A stretch of DNA of 64,000 nucleotides. Source: Microbacterium sp. Root166 (lineage in GTDB: Bacteria; Actinomycetota; Actinomycetes; Actinomycetales; Microbacteriaceae). This document shows, piece by piece, positions 52,218 to 60,705 of the stretch. Position 1 is the stretch's first letter. Each line of letters begins with the position of its first letter. Under the pieces are notes generated by a model. It saw only the letters and a list, made by a program, of their open reading frames with translations. It was not told the origin of the DNA and ran no database searches. The translations under genes were made by a program, and so were the position numbers. The stretch is from contig NZ_LMGL01000001.1 of the NCBI RefSeq assembly GCF_001427145.1, forward strand, positions 881,225 to 945,224, in the 5' to 3' direction.

Positions 52218-53039
52218 ATGACTGACGAAAACGAACTCCCCGACATCCCCGCGAACCACGTCCCGGCCGGCGACCTGCCGACCGACCGACGACCGCTCGG
52301 CTACTGGCTGCGCGCCGTCGACGCCCTCCTCACCCGCCAGTTCGACGCCGCGTTCGCCGCCGAGAACATCACCCGCCGCGAGTGGATGCTGCTCAATCTG
52401 GTGGCCGGCGACGTCGATGCTCCCGGATGGGCGGAGCGCCTGGCCCGCAAGGGCAAGCGCCTGCGTCGCCTCGAAGACCTCGGCTGGGCCGAGGAGCAGG
52501 GCGACGGCACCTGGGCCCTCACCGACGCCGGGCGCGATGCGCATCAGCGGCTCGGCGACATCGTGAACGGCATCCGCTCACGCGTGGCCGGCGCCGTGTC
52601 CCCCGAGGACTACGCGACGACCATGGCCTCGCTCGAGGCCATCGCCCGCGAGCTCGGCTGGGACGAGGGCGACCCCTTTCCCGGAGGCCGGGGCCGTGGT
52701 CGCGGCTGGGGCGGGCGCTTCGGCGGCCCGCGTCCCTTCCGCCCGGAAATCCGGTTCGGGTTCGGCCCGAACCTGCACCACGGCTTCGAGCCCGGCAGGC
52801 CGGGTCGCCCCGGGACCGACCCGCACCACGGCACGTCGCACGAAGACAGCTGGGGCGGACACGGCCACGGTGACCCCGGATGCCGCGGCCACCACCACGG
52901 CCGGCACGGTCACGGCCGGCACGGCTTCCCGCACCACGGCGACCACGAGCACGGCCATCACGGCCACGGCTCCGAGCAGGCGTACGAGCGCGGCTTCGAC
53001 GCCGGGTTCGCCCGGGGGCAGGAGTCCGGCGCCGCCTGA
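52218..53039 (+). CDS. MarR-like winged-helix protein with histidine-rich C-terminal tail
   Basis: A 273-residue protein. Residues about 25-145 form a MarR-type winged helix (LGYWLRAVDALLTRQFDAAF; ITRREWMLLNLVAG; WALTDAGRDAHQRLGDIVNG). The last ~100 residues are Gly/Arg/His-rich with about 20 histidines (for example GCRGHHHGRHGHGRHG), followed by YERGFDAGFARGQESG. It is a metal-binding or chaperone-like tail by composition. ATG 52218 is chosen because an upstream extension would cross the operator. Divergent from the first MarR gene; the two probably form an autoregulated pair. Confidence 0.8.
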   Translation: MTDENELPDIPANHVPAGDLPTDRRPLGYWLRAVDALLTRQFDAAFAAENITRREWMLLNLVAGDVDAPGWAERLARKGKRLRRLEDLGWAEEQGDGTWALTDAGRDAHQRLGDIVNGIRSRVAGAVSPEDYATTMASLEAIARELGWDEGDPFPGGRGRGRGWGGRFGGPRPFRPEIRFGFGPNLHHGFEPGRPGRPGTDPHHGTSHEDSWGGHGHGDPGCRGHHHGRHGHGRHGFPHHGDHEHGHHGHGSEQAYERGFDAGFARGQESGAA

Positions 53040-53056
53040 CCGCCCCGTCACCCGAT

Positions 53057-53109
53057 GAACGGTCGCAACACGCCGCCACGCCCTCCGCGTGGCGGCGTTG
53101 CGTCCGTTC
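53057..53109. repeat. intergenic palindromic repeat, copy B
   Basis: Arms 53057-53080 and 53088-53109 are complementary with one two-base bulge and one T-T mismatch around a seven-base loop. The first 20 bases are identical to copy A at 35911. It lies just downstream of the histidine-tailed gene and upstream of the chelatase gene, so it may also act as a terminator. Confidence 0.75.
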
Positions 53110-53160
53110 GTCTCGCACGGCGTAACACGCCCGCCACAACCAGGCGCAAGAATTGGCCCC

Positions 53161-53850
53161 ATGGCAACCCCGGCACTCCTCGCGATCTCCCACGGCACCG
53201 CATCGCCCGCGGGCCAGGCGGCCGTCGCCGCGCTCGTCGCCGCGGTCGCCGAACACCTGCCCGACGTGACGGTGCGGCTCGGCCACGTCGACGTGCAGCA
53301 GCCGGATGTCGCGGCATCCCTCGACGCTCTTCCGCCCGACCAGCCCGTCGTGATCGTGCCGCTCCTGCTGTCGGCGGGATACCACGTGCGCATCGACCTG
53401 AAGGAGCAGTCGGCCGGCCGCGGCAACGTCTCCATCGCCGCGGCGCTCGGGCCCGACCGGCGGCTGGTCGATGCTCTGCTCGCGCGCCTCGCCCCGCTCG
53501 AGCCCGCGCCGTCCGACGCCGTGGTGCTGGCCGTCGCCGGGTCGAGCGACGAACGCGCCAACGACGACTGCCGCGAGATCGGCGCGATGCTCGGCGAGCG
53601 CCTCGATCGCGAGGTGTCGATCGGATTCCTCGCTGCCGCGGACCCGCGCGTCGGAGCCGCGGTCGAGGCGGCGCGCCAGGGCGCCGAACGCGTCGTCGTC
53701 GCCGACTACCTGCTCGCGCCGGGGTACTTCCACGACCTGGCGACCAAGCTGGCGGACGGCTCGCCGGTCGCCCGTCCGCTGCTCGACGACGACGCCCCGC
53801 CGACCGCGCTCGTCGAGATCGTTGTCGACCGCTACCGCGCCGCCTGCTGA
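53161..53850 (+). CDS. sirohydrochlorin ferrochelatase-like protein (CbiX family)
   Basis: A 229-residue protein with two CbiX-type halves. The N-terminal half begins LLAISHGTASPAGQAAVAAL, with the metal/porphyrin histidine in SHGT, and LLLSAGYHVRIDLKEQ carries the second; the C-terminal half has VVVADYLLAPGYFHDLATKL. The family inserts Fe or Co into sirohydrochlorin. Upstream of sulfite reductase, which needs siroheme, so iron insertion is the likely function. Start ATG 53161. The gap to the reductase (166 bases) holds a separate promoter. Confidence 0.85.
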   Translation: MATPALLAISHGTASPAGQAAVAALVAAVAEHLPDVTVRLGHVDVQQPDVAASLDALPPDQPVVIVPLLLSAGYHVRIDLKEQSAGRGNVSIAAALGPDRRLVDALLARLAPLEPAPSDAVVLAVAGSSDERANDDCREIGAMLGERLDREVSIGFLAAADPRVGAAVEAARQGAERVVVADYLLAPGYFHDLATKLADGSPVARPLLDDDAPPTALVEIVVDRYRAAC

Positions 53851-53887
53851 GTGCGGCGCCGACCCGCCGATGCGCCCGGCGCAAGTG

Positions 53888-53923
53888 TGTGACGCTCTGT
53901 GACGCACGGTGACAGACCTTGAC
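53888..53923 (+). promoter_or_regulatory. four TGAC direct repeats at 10-base spacing before sulfite reductase
   Basis: TGTGACGC (53888), TGTGACGC (53898), GGTGAC (53908) and CTTGAC (53918) put TGAC at 53890, 53900, 53910 and 53920, one helical turn apart. The last overlaps TTGACA (53919-53924), a possible -35 box. The arrangement fits a regulator array on one DNA face controlling sulfur assimilation. The binding protein is unknown. Confidence 0.55.
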
Positions 53924-53967
53924 ACCCGGATAGGTCGCACCCGCTAGCACTCATAACCTCGCGGAAT

Positions 53968-53985
53968 GGAACTCATTCGAGTTCC
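53968..53985 (+). promoter_or_regulatory. inverted repeat in the sulfite reductase leader
   Basis: GGAACTC-ATTC-GAGTTCC is a perfect inverted repeat with seven-base arms, 31 bases before the GTG start. It may be an operator or a small leader hairpin. The region between it and the TGAC repeats contains weak -10-like words only. Confidence 0.5.
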
Positions 53986-54016
53986 GCCGGGGACGCCCGG
54001 ACATTCGGAGGCCACC

Positions 54017-55750
54017 GTGACCATCAGCGACACCGATTCGCCCGCCGCAGGCGCACCCGCTGCCGCGCGCGCCCGTCCGCCGCGCCCATCGTCGAAGCCG
54101 AACGGGCAGTGGAAGATCGACGGCACCGCCCCGCTCAACGGCAACGAGGAGTGGAAGCAGGTCGACAACGGCCTGGCCGTGCGCGAGCGCATCGAGAAGA
54201 CGTACTCCAAGGGCGGCTTCGCCTCGATCGACCCGACCGACCTGCACGGCCGCTTCCGCGTGTGGGGCCTCTACACGCAGCGCAAGCCCGGTATCGACGG
54301 CGGGCGTACCGCGACCCTCGAGCCGCACGAGCTCGAGGACGAGTTCTTCATGCTGCGCGTCCGCATCGACGGCGGCCAGCTCACCACCGAGCAGCTGCGC
54401 GTCATCGCGAGCGTCTCGAACGACTTCGGGCGCGGCACCGCCGATCTCACCGACCGCCAGAACGTCCAGCTGCACTGGGTCGAGGTCGAGTCGATGCCCG
54501 AGATCTGGCGCCGCCTCGAGGCTGTGGGCCTGGGCACCACGGAGGCGTGCGGCGACGTGCCGCGCGTCGTGCTGGGGTCCCCCGTCGCCGGCATCGCCGC
54601 CGACGAGCTGATCGACCCCACGCCGCAGATCGACGAGATCACGTCGCGCTTCATCGGCGACGAGTCGCTGGCGAATCTGCCCCGCAAGTTCAAGTCGGCG
54701 ATCACCGGGCACCCGAGCCAGGACGTCGTCCACGAGATCAACGATGTCGCGTTCGTCGCGGTCGACCACCCCGAGCTGGGCATCGGCTACGACCTCTGGG
54801 TCGGTGGCGGACTGTCCACGACCCCCCGCCTCGGCGAGCGCCTGGGCGTCTTCGTGGCACCGGAGCAGGTGGCGGATGCCTGGCACGGCGTCGCCCAGAT
54901 CTTCCGCGACTACGGCTACCGGCGCCTGCGCAACAAGGCGCGCCTGAAGTTCCTGCTCGCCGAGTGGGGCACCGAGAAGTTCCGCCAGGTGCTGCAGGAC
55001 GAGTACCTCGGCTACGCGCTGCCCGACGGCCCTGCCGCGCCGAAGCCGAAGACGCAGGGCGACCACATCGGCGTGCACCGTCAGAAGGACGGCCGCTTCT
55101 TCATCGGTGCGACCCCGATCGTCGGCCGCGTCTCGGGCCCGATCCTCGCGCAGCTCGCCGACCTGATCGAGGCGCACGGCTCGACCCGCCTGCGCACGAC
55201 GCCGCACCAGAAGATCGTGATCCTCGACATCCCCGAAGACCGGGTGGAGTCGCTCATCGCCGGCCTCGACGAGCTCGGCCTCTCTGCCCGCCCGAGCCTC
55301 ATCCGCCGCGGCACCATCGCGTGCACGGGCATCGAGTTCTGCAAGCTCGCGATCGTCGAGACCAAGGCGTACGCGACGGCGGCCGTTCTCGCCCTCGAGG
55401 AGCGTCTCGCGCAGTTCGAGCTGCCGCATCCGATCTCCCTCCACGTCAACGGCTGCCCGAACTCGTGCGCCCGCATCCAGACCGCCGACATCGGCCTGAA
55501 GGGCCAGCTCGTCACGATCGACGGCGAGCAGGTTCCCGGCTATCAGGTCCACCTCGGCGGCGGGCTCGTGAACGCCGACCGCGACGAGGCCGGCCTCGGA
55601 CGCACCGTGCGCGGGCTGAAGGTCGCCGCGGACGGCATCGCCGACTACACCGAGCGCGTCGTCAAGCGCTTCCTGGTCGAGCGCGACATCGCCGCCGACG
55701 AGACGTTCGCCCAGTGGGCGCACCGCGCCGACGAGGAGGCCCTCCAGTGA
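54017..55750 (+). CDS. sir: ferredoxin-dependent assimilatory sulfite reductase
   Basis: A 577-residue siroheme/[4Fe-4S] reductase that converts sulfite to sulfide with six electrons. The cluster ligands are C-x5-C in ACTGIEFCKLA and C-x3-C in NGCPNSCAR. The ferredoxin-type half-domains begin LYTQRKPGIDGGR and LTDRQNVQLHWV. GTG 54017 is chosen because GGAGG lies five bases upstream; an ATG at 53966 would start ahead of the leader inverted repeat. Nitrite reductase is the alternative in this family, but the following cysH, cysD and cysN genes make sulfite the substrate. Electrons probably come from the ferredoxin and FprA-type reductase at the far end. Confidence 0.92.
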   Translation: MTISDTDSPAAGAPAAARARPPRPSSKPNGQWKIDGTAPLNGNEEWKQVDNGLAVRERIEKTYSKGGFASIDPTDLHGRFRVWGLYTQRKPGIDGGRTATLEPHELEDEFFMLRVRIDGGQLTTEQLRVIASVSNDFGRGTADLTDRQNVQLHWVEVESMPEIWRRLEAVGLGTTEACGDVPRVVLGSPVAGIAADELIDPTPQIDEITSRFIGDESLANLPRKFKSAITGHPSQDVVHEINDVAFVAVDHPELGIGYDLWVGGGLSTTPRLGERLGVFVAPEQVADAWHGVAQIFRDYGYRRLRNKARLKFLLAEWGTEKFRQVLQDEYLGYALPDGPAAPKPKTQGDHIGVHRQKDGRFFIGATPIVGRVSGPILAQLADLIEAHGSTRLRTTPHQKIVILDIPEDRVESLIAGLDELGLSARPSLIRRGTIACTGIEFCKLAIVETKAYATAAVLALEERLAQFELPHPISLHVNGCPNSCARIQTADIGLKGQLVTIDGEQVPGYQVHLGGGLVNADRDEAGLGRTVRGLKVAADGIADYTERVVKRFLVERDIAADETFAQWAHRADEEALQ

Positions 55751-56490
55751 GCGTCTCCCTCGCACCCCGCGTCGCCGTCAAGCGCACCCGCGAAGAGCTC
55801 AAGGCCCTCGCGGAGCAGGGCAACGTCGAGCTCGGCAGCCTGACCGAGAACGAGGCCTCCCCCGCAGAGGTCGTCGCCTGGGTGGCGAAGAACTTCGGAG
55901 CGGATGCCGCGGCCGTCGCCTGCTCGATGGCCGATGCCGCGCTGCCCCACCTCGTGGCCGAGCAGCTCCCCGGCGTCGACGTGCTCTTCCTCGACACCGG
56001 CTACCACTTCGCCGAGACCCGGTTCACGCGCGACGAGGTCGGCCGCGTGCTCGACGTGCGCATCGTCGACGTGCTGCCCGAGCAGACCGTCGCCCAGCAG
56101 GACGCCGAGTTCGGCGCCAAGCTGCACGACCGCGATCCCGCACTGTGCTGCGAGCGCCGCAAGGTCGCGCCGCTGAAGGACGCCCTCGGCGGCTACGAGC
56201 TGTGGTTCACCGGAGTCCGCCGCGAAGAGGCGCCGACCCGCGCCAACACCCCGCTGGTCCAGTGGGACGAGCGCAACGGACTCGTCAAGGTCAACCCGGT
56301 CGCGGCGTGGACCTTCGACGACCTCCTCGACTACGCCGGCGACCACAAGGTGCCGGTGAACCTGCTGGTGAGCAACGGCTACCCCTCGATCGGCTGCGAG
56401 CCGTGCACCAAGCCGGTCGCCGCAGGCGAAGACCCCCGGTCGGGCCGCTGGGCCGGCCTCTCGAAGACGGAATGCGGGCTCCACGTATGA
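55747..56490 (+). CDS. cysH: adenylyl-sulfate (APS) reductase
   Basis: A 247-residue reductase of the CysH family. The [4Fe-4S] ligands Cys134, Cys135, Cys217 and Cys220 lie in LCCERRKV and GCEPC, marking it as an APS rather than PAPS reductase. The catalytic cysteine is Cys243 in KTECGLHV. It reduces APS to sulfite and AMP with thioredoxin. Start GTG 55747 overlaps the sulfite reductase stop. The absence of an APS kinase gene in the cluster agrees with direct use of APS. Confidence 0.94.
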   Translation: MSVSLAPRVAVKRTREELKALAEQGNVELGSLTENEASPAEVVAWVAKNFGADAAAVACSMADAALPHLVAEQLPGVDVLFLDTGYHFAETRFTRDEVGRVLDVRIVDVLPEQTVAQQDAEFGAKLHDRDPALCCERRKVAPLKDALGGYELWFTGVRREEAPTRANTPLVQWDERNGLVKVNPVAAWTFDDLLDYAGDHKVPVNLLVSNGYPSIGCEPCTKPVAAGEDPRSGRWAGLSKTECGLHV

Positions 56491-57407
56491 CCGACACGAT
56501 CGCGCGTCCCGCGACGCACCTCGACACGCTCGACCTCCTCGAGGCCGAGGCCATCCACGTCATCCGCGAGGTCGTCGCGGAGTTCGAGCGGCCCGTGCTG
56601 CTGTTCTCCGGCGGCAAGGACTCGGTGCTCGTGCTGCACCTCGCGACCAAGGCGTTCGCGCCGGGCAAGGTGCCGTTCCCGGTGCTGCACGTGGACACGG
56701 GCCACAACTTCCCGGAGGTCATCGCCTTCCGCGACGAGACCGTGAAGCGTCTCGGCATCCGTCTCGAAGTGGCCAAGGTGCAGGACTACATCGACGACGG
56801 CCGGCTCCACGAGCGCGCCGACGGCACCCGCAATCCGCTCCAGACGCTGCCGCTGCTCGACGCGATCGCCGCGGGCCGCCACGATGCCGTCTTCGGCGGC
56901 GCACGCCGCGACGAGGACAAGGCCCGGGCCAAGGAGCGCATCATCTCGCTGCGCGACGAGTTCGGCCAGTGGGATCCGCGCAACCAGCGCCCCGAGCTGT
57001 GGAGCCTGTACAACGGCCGTCACACCCCCGGCCAGCACGTGCGCGCCTTCCCGATCTCGAACTGGACCGAGCTCGACGTCTGGCGCTACATCGAGCGCGA
57101 GGACATCGCCCTTCCGCCGCTGTACTTCGCGCACGAGCGCGAGGTCTATGCGCGCGACGGCATGTGGCGCCCGGTCGGCGAGTTCTCGCCGCCGCGCGCC
57201 GACGAGACCGTCGAGGTCCGCACGGTCCGGTACCGCACTGTGGGCGACATGAGCTGCACCGGCGCCGTCGATTCGGATGCCGCGGACATCGGCGCCATCG
57301 TCGCCGAGGTCGCCGTCTCCACCCTCACCGAGCGCGGCGCCACGCGCGCCGACGACCGCCTCAGCGAGGCGGCCATGGAGGATCGCAAGAAGGACGGGTA
57401 CTTCTGA
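56487..57407 (+). CDS. cysD: sulfate adenylyltransferase subunit 2
   Basis: A 306-residue ATP pyrophosphatase-fold subunit. The PP-loop motif LLFSGGKDSVLVLHL lies near residue 40; VLHVDTGHNFPEVIAFRDE and FGGARRDEDKARAKERIIS follow. With CysN it makes APS from ATP and sulfate. Start ATG 56487 overlaps cysH, and the stop overlaps cysN by one base. Confidence 0.96.
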   Translation: MTDTIARPATHLDTLDLLEAEAIHVIREVVAEFERPVLLFSGGKDSVLVLHLATKAFAPGKVPFPVLHVDTGHNFPEVIAFRDETVKRLGIRLEVAKVQDYIDDGRLHERADGTRNPLQTLPLLDAIAAGRHDAVFGGARRDEDKARAKERIISLRDEFGQWDPRNQRPELWSLYNGRHTPGQHVRAFPISNWTELDVWRYIEREDIALPPLYFAHEREVYARDGMWRPVGEFSPPRADETVEVRTVRYRTVGDMSCTGAVDSDAADIGAIVAEVAVSTLTERGATRADDRLSEAAMEDRKKDGYF

Positions 57408-58720
57408 TGACCACGCTGACATCCGAAGGGACGCTGTTCCGCTTCGCGACGGCGGGATCGGTCGACGACGGCAAGTCCACGCTCGTCGGGCGCCTGCTGC
57501 ACGACTCGAAGGCGATCCTCGCCGACCAGCTCGAGCAGGTCGCGCGCACCTCGGCCGAGCGCGGCTTCGCCCATGGTGAGTTCGACTTCGCCCTGCTGAC
57601 CGACGGCCTGCGCGCCGAGCGCGAGCAGGGCATCACCATCGACGTCGCCTACCGCTACTTCTCGACGGGGGCCCGCTCGTTCGTCCTCGCCGACTGCCCC
57701 GGTCACGTGCAGTACACGCGCAACATGGTCACCGGTGCGACCACCGCCGACGCCGTCGTCGTGCTCGTCGACGGTCGCAAGGGCGTGCTCGAGCAGACGC
57801 GTCGTCACCTCGCGGTCGTCGCACTGCTGCGGGTGCCGCACGTCATCGTCGCGGTGAACAAGATCGACCTGGTCGGGTACTCCGAAGAGATCTTCGCGGA
57901 TGTCGCGGCCCAGGCCCGCTCCGTCGCGACCGAGCTCGGCATCCTGGATCTGCACGTGCTGCCCGTGTCGGCGCTCGAGGGCGACAACATCGTCGACCGC
58001 TCCGCTCGCACCCCCTGGTACGAGGGTCCCGCGCTGCTCGAGCTGCTCGAGACCCTGCCCGCGGCCGACGAGGTCGAGCAGGCGCTCGAGCCGCTTCGCC
58101 TGCCGGTGCAGCTGGTCCTCCGCCCCCAGGGCGGCCTGGCTCCCGAGCTGGCCGCGGACCCGATCGAGGCCGAGCGGCTGCGCGACTACCGTGCCGTCGC
58201 CGGGCGCATCTCGTCCGGCACCGTGAGCGTGGGCGACCGGGTCGAGATCTTCCCGTCCGGCATCGCGACCACGGTCACCGGCATCCGCTCTGCCGGCACG
58301 CCCGTCGAGACCGCCGTCGCGCCGGAGTCGGTCTCGCTCGAATTCGCCGACGACCTCGACACCGCGCGCGGCGCCGTCGTCGTGGCCGCCGGAACGCTTC
58401 CCACCGGCCGCAAGGAGGTCGACGCCGAGCTGTTCCAGCTCGACGCGCGCACCCTCGCCGCGGGCAGTCGCGTGCTCGTCAAGCACGGCACCACCACGGT
58501 GCAGGCGATCGTGTCCGAGATCGAGTCGCGCTACGACCTCGATTCGCTCACGCACGAGCCGGCAGCGGCGCTCGCGACCAACGACATCGGCCGCGTGCGT
58601 CTGCGCCTGGCCGCCGAGCTGCCCCTCGAGCCGTACAGCTCGAGCCGTCACGGGGGCTCGTTCCTCGTGATCCATCCGTCCGACGGCGCCACCCTGGCCG
58701 CCGGCATCGCGCGCAACTGA
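57407..58720 (+). CDS. cysN: sulfate adenylyltransferase subunit 1 (GTPase)
   Basis: A 437-residue translation-factor-like GTPase that drives APS synthesis with CysD. The G motifs are visible: GSVDDGKST, DCPGH and NKID, plus the switch segment REQGITIDVAYRYF. There is no C-terminal APS-kinase (CysC) domain, so it is not the CysNC fusion. Start ATG 57407 shares one base with the cysD stop. Confidence 0.96.
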   Translation: MTTLTSEGTLFRFATAGSVDDGKSTLVGRLLHDSKAILADQLEQVARTSAERGFAHGEFDFALLTDGLRAEREQGITIDVAYRYFSTGARSFVLADCPGHVQYTRNMVTGATTADAVVVLVDGRKGVLEQTRRHLAVVALLRVPHVIVAVNKIDLVGYSEEIFADVAAQARSVATELGILDLHVLPVSALEGDNIVDRSARTPWYEGPALLELLETLPAADEVEQALEPLRLPVQLVLRPQGGLAPELAADPIEAERLRDYRAVAGRISSGTVSVGDRVEIFPSGIATTVTGIRSAGTPVETAVAPESVSLEFADDLDTARGAVVVAAGTLPTGRKEVDAELFQLDARTLAAGSRVLVKHGTTTVQAIVSEIESRYDLDSLTHEPAAALATNDIGRVRLRLAAELPLEPYSSSRHGGSFLVIHPSDGATLAAGIARN

Positions 58721-58765
58721 CGCGCACACCCATCCAGTGACAACGACTGCCTAAGGAGGCGAACC

Positions 58766-59833
58766 GTGAACACCATCCGCACTGCGACGACGATCACCAC
58801 TCTGGGACTTGTCGCCGTCATGATGGCCGGCTGCGCCTCCGCCGCAGGCAGTACACCCGAGACCGAAGAGGTCGGCGCGCTGCGCCTCGGCTACTTCGCC
58901 AACGTCACCCACGCGCCCGCGCTGGTCGGCCTCGAGGAGGGCCTCTTCGAAGACGCGCTCGGCGACATCGACATCGAGACCTCGGTCTTCAACGCCGGCC
59001 CGGCCGCGATCGAGGCGCTGACCGCCGGCGCGATCGATGCCACGTACATCGGACCGAACCCGTCCATCAACACGTTCATCCAGTCCGGCGGCGCCTCGGC
59101 GCGCATCGTCGCCGGCGCCGCGACCGGCGGTGCCGCGCTCGTGGTGGCCGACGGCATCGACAGCCCCGAAGACCTCGCCGGTCTGACGCTGGCCACGCCG
59201 CAGCTCGGCAACACGCAGGACGTCGCGCTGCGCGTGTGGCTCGACGAGCAGGGCTACACGACCGACACCTCCGGCGGCGGGGGCGTCTCGGTGACGCCGA
59301 CGGACAACGCGCAGACGCTGACGCTCTTCCAGCAGGGCGAGGTCGACGGCGCCTGGCTGCCGGAGCCGTGGGTGTCACGCCTGGTCGTCGATGAGGGCGC
59401 GAGCGTCCTGGTCGATGAGGCGAACCTGTGGGAGAACGGCGAGTTCCCGACCACCGTGCTGCTGGTGCGCGCCGAGTTCCTCGAGGAGCACCCGGATGTC
59501 GTGGAGCAGCTGCTCGAGGGGCACGTCGCGGCGGTCGATTGGATCGCGGACAATCCGGAAGAGGCCCCGGGCGTGATCAACGGCGCTATCGAGGCCGAGA
59601 CCGGGAAGCCGCTCAGCGACGCCGTCATCGAGCGTGCGCTCGAGCACGTCACGTTCTCGGCCGACCCGCACGCCGACACGTTCGAGACTCTCGTCGAGAA
59701 CGGGCTCAAGGCCGGCACGCAGAAGGAGGGCTCGATCGAGGGGCTCTTCGACCTGCGGCTGCTCAACGGCCTGCTCGAGGCGGCGGGTACGGAGACCATC
59801 TCGGCCGCCGGGCTCGGTGAGGACTCGCCGTGA
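58766..59833 (+). CDS. ABC transporter substrate-binding lipoprotein (SsuA/NMT1-like)
   Basis: A 355-residue lipoprotein. The signal peptide ends with the lipobox MAGC near residue 22 (LVAVMMAGCASAAG). The mature part has LRLGYFANVTHAPALVGLEEG and TYIGPNPSINTFIQSGG, as in the alkanesulfonate/nitrate-type binding proteins. AAGGAGG precedes GTG 58766. In a sulfur operon, an organosulfonate or sulfate ester is the likely ligand, but sulfate cannot be excluded. Followed by its ATPase with a four-base overlap. Confidence 0.9.
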   Translation: MNTIRTATTITTLGLVAVMMAGCASAAGSTPETEEVGALRLGYFANVTHAPALVGLEEGLFEDALGDIDIETSVFNAGPAAIEALTAGAIDATYIGPNPSINTFIQSGGASARIVAGAATGGAALVVADGIDSPEDLAGLTLATPQLGNTQDVALRVWLDEQGYTTDTSGGGGVSVTPTDNAQTLTLFQQGEVDGAWLPEPWVSRLVVDEGASVLVDEANLWENGEFPTTVLLVRAEFLEEHPDVVEQLLEGHVAAVDWIADNPEEAPGVINGAIEAETGKPLSDAVIERALEHVTFSADPHADTFETLVENGLKAGTQKEGSIEGLFDLRLLNGLLEAAGTETISAAGLGEDSP

Positions 59834-60705
59834 CCTCAGCCTCCCGCCAGGCACGCGGTGCCGCGTCGTCGCCTTCGGGCGACGGCGCGGCGCCGCGCCC
59901 GGCCGTACCCAACCTCCTGGGCCCCAGCTTCGACGGCGTGACGCCGGTTCTGCAGCCCACTCCGCCGCCGCCGCCGGCGGTGCGCATCGACGGCGTCTCC
60001 AAGCGCTTCGGCGACGGGCCGCTCGTGCTCGACGACGTCGCGCTCGACATCGCACCCGGTGAGTTCGTCTGCCTTCTGGGCGCCTCGGGCTGCGGCAAGT
60101 CCACGCTGCTCAATCTGATCGCGGGGCTCGACCGGCCGACGTCCGGCAGCATCCAGACTCCGGCCGAGGGCTCCTCCGTCATGTTCCAGGAGTCCGCGCT
60201 CATGCCGTGGCTCACCGCCCGCAAGAACGTCGAGCTCGCCCTGCGCCTGCGCGGCGTCCCGCGCGGCGAACGCCGCGAGAAGGCCCTCGCGCTCCTCGAC
60301 ACCGTCAACCTCGCCGACGCCGCCGAGAAGCGGCCTCACGAGCTGTCCGGCGGCATGCGCCAGCGTGTCGCGCTGGCCCGCGCTCTCGCCCAGGACCGGC
60401 CGGTCCTCCTCATGGACGAGCCCTTCGCCGCGCTCGACGCCATCACCCGCGACCTGCTGCACGAAGAGCTCGAGCGCGTGTGGCGGGCGACGGGCCGCAC
60501 GATCGTCTTCGTCACCCACAACGTCCGCGAGGCCGCGCGCCTCGGCCAGCGCGTCGTGCTGCTCTCGAGCCGCCCGGGCAAGGTCGCCGGCGAGTGGCGC
60601 ATCGCGCAGACCGTCGGCCGGCGCATCGAGTCGCCCGAAGTCGCGGCGCTCTCGGTGGAGATCACCGAGCAGCTGCGTAAGGAGATCCGCCGAAATGCCG
60701 CGTGA
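59830..60705 (+). CDS. ABC transporter ATP-binding protein (SsuB/TauB-like)
   Basis: A 291-residue ATPase. A ~50-residue Pro/Ala-rich N-terminal extension precedes the domain. Walker A GASGCGKST is at residues 84-92, the signature LSGGMRQR near 166 and Walker B LLMDEP near 190, with VTHNVREAARLGQ for the H-loop. Start GTG 59830 overlaps the binding-protein gene. Ten bases of its end overlap the permease gene start. Confidence 0.92.
   Translation: MTSASRQARGAASSPSGDGAAPRPAVPNLLGPSFDGVTPVLQPTPPPPPAVRIDGVSKRFGDGPLVLDDVALDIAPGEFVCLLGASGCGKSTLLNLIAGLDRPTSGSIQTPAEGSSVMFQESALMPWLTARKNVELALRLRGVPRGERREKALALLDTVNLADAAEKRPHELSGGMRQRVALARALAQDRPVLLMDEPFAALDAITRDLLHEELERVWRATGRTIVFVTHNVREAARLGQRVVLLSSRPGKVAGEWRIAQTVGRRIESPEVAALSVEITEQLRKEIRRNAA

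Noticed and set aside
54017..55750. Assimilatory nitrite reductase
   Set aside because: The family overlaps in sequence, but the coupled cysH, cysD and cysN genes indicate sulfite as substrate.
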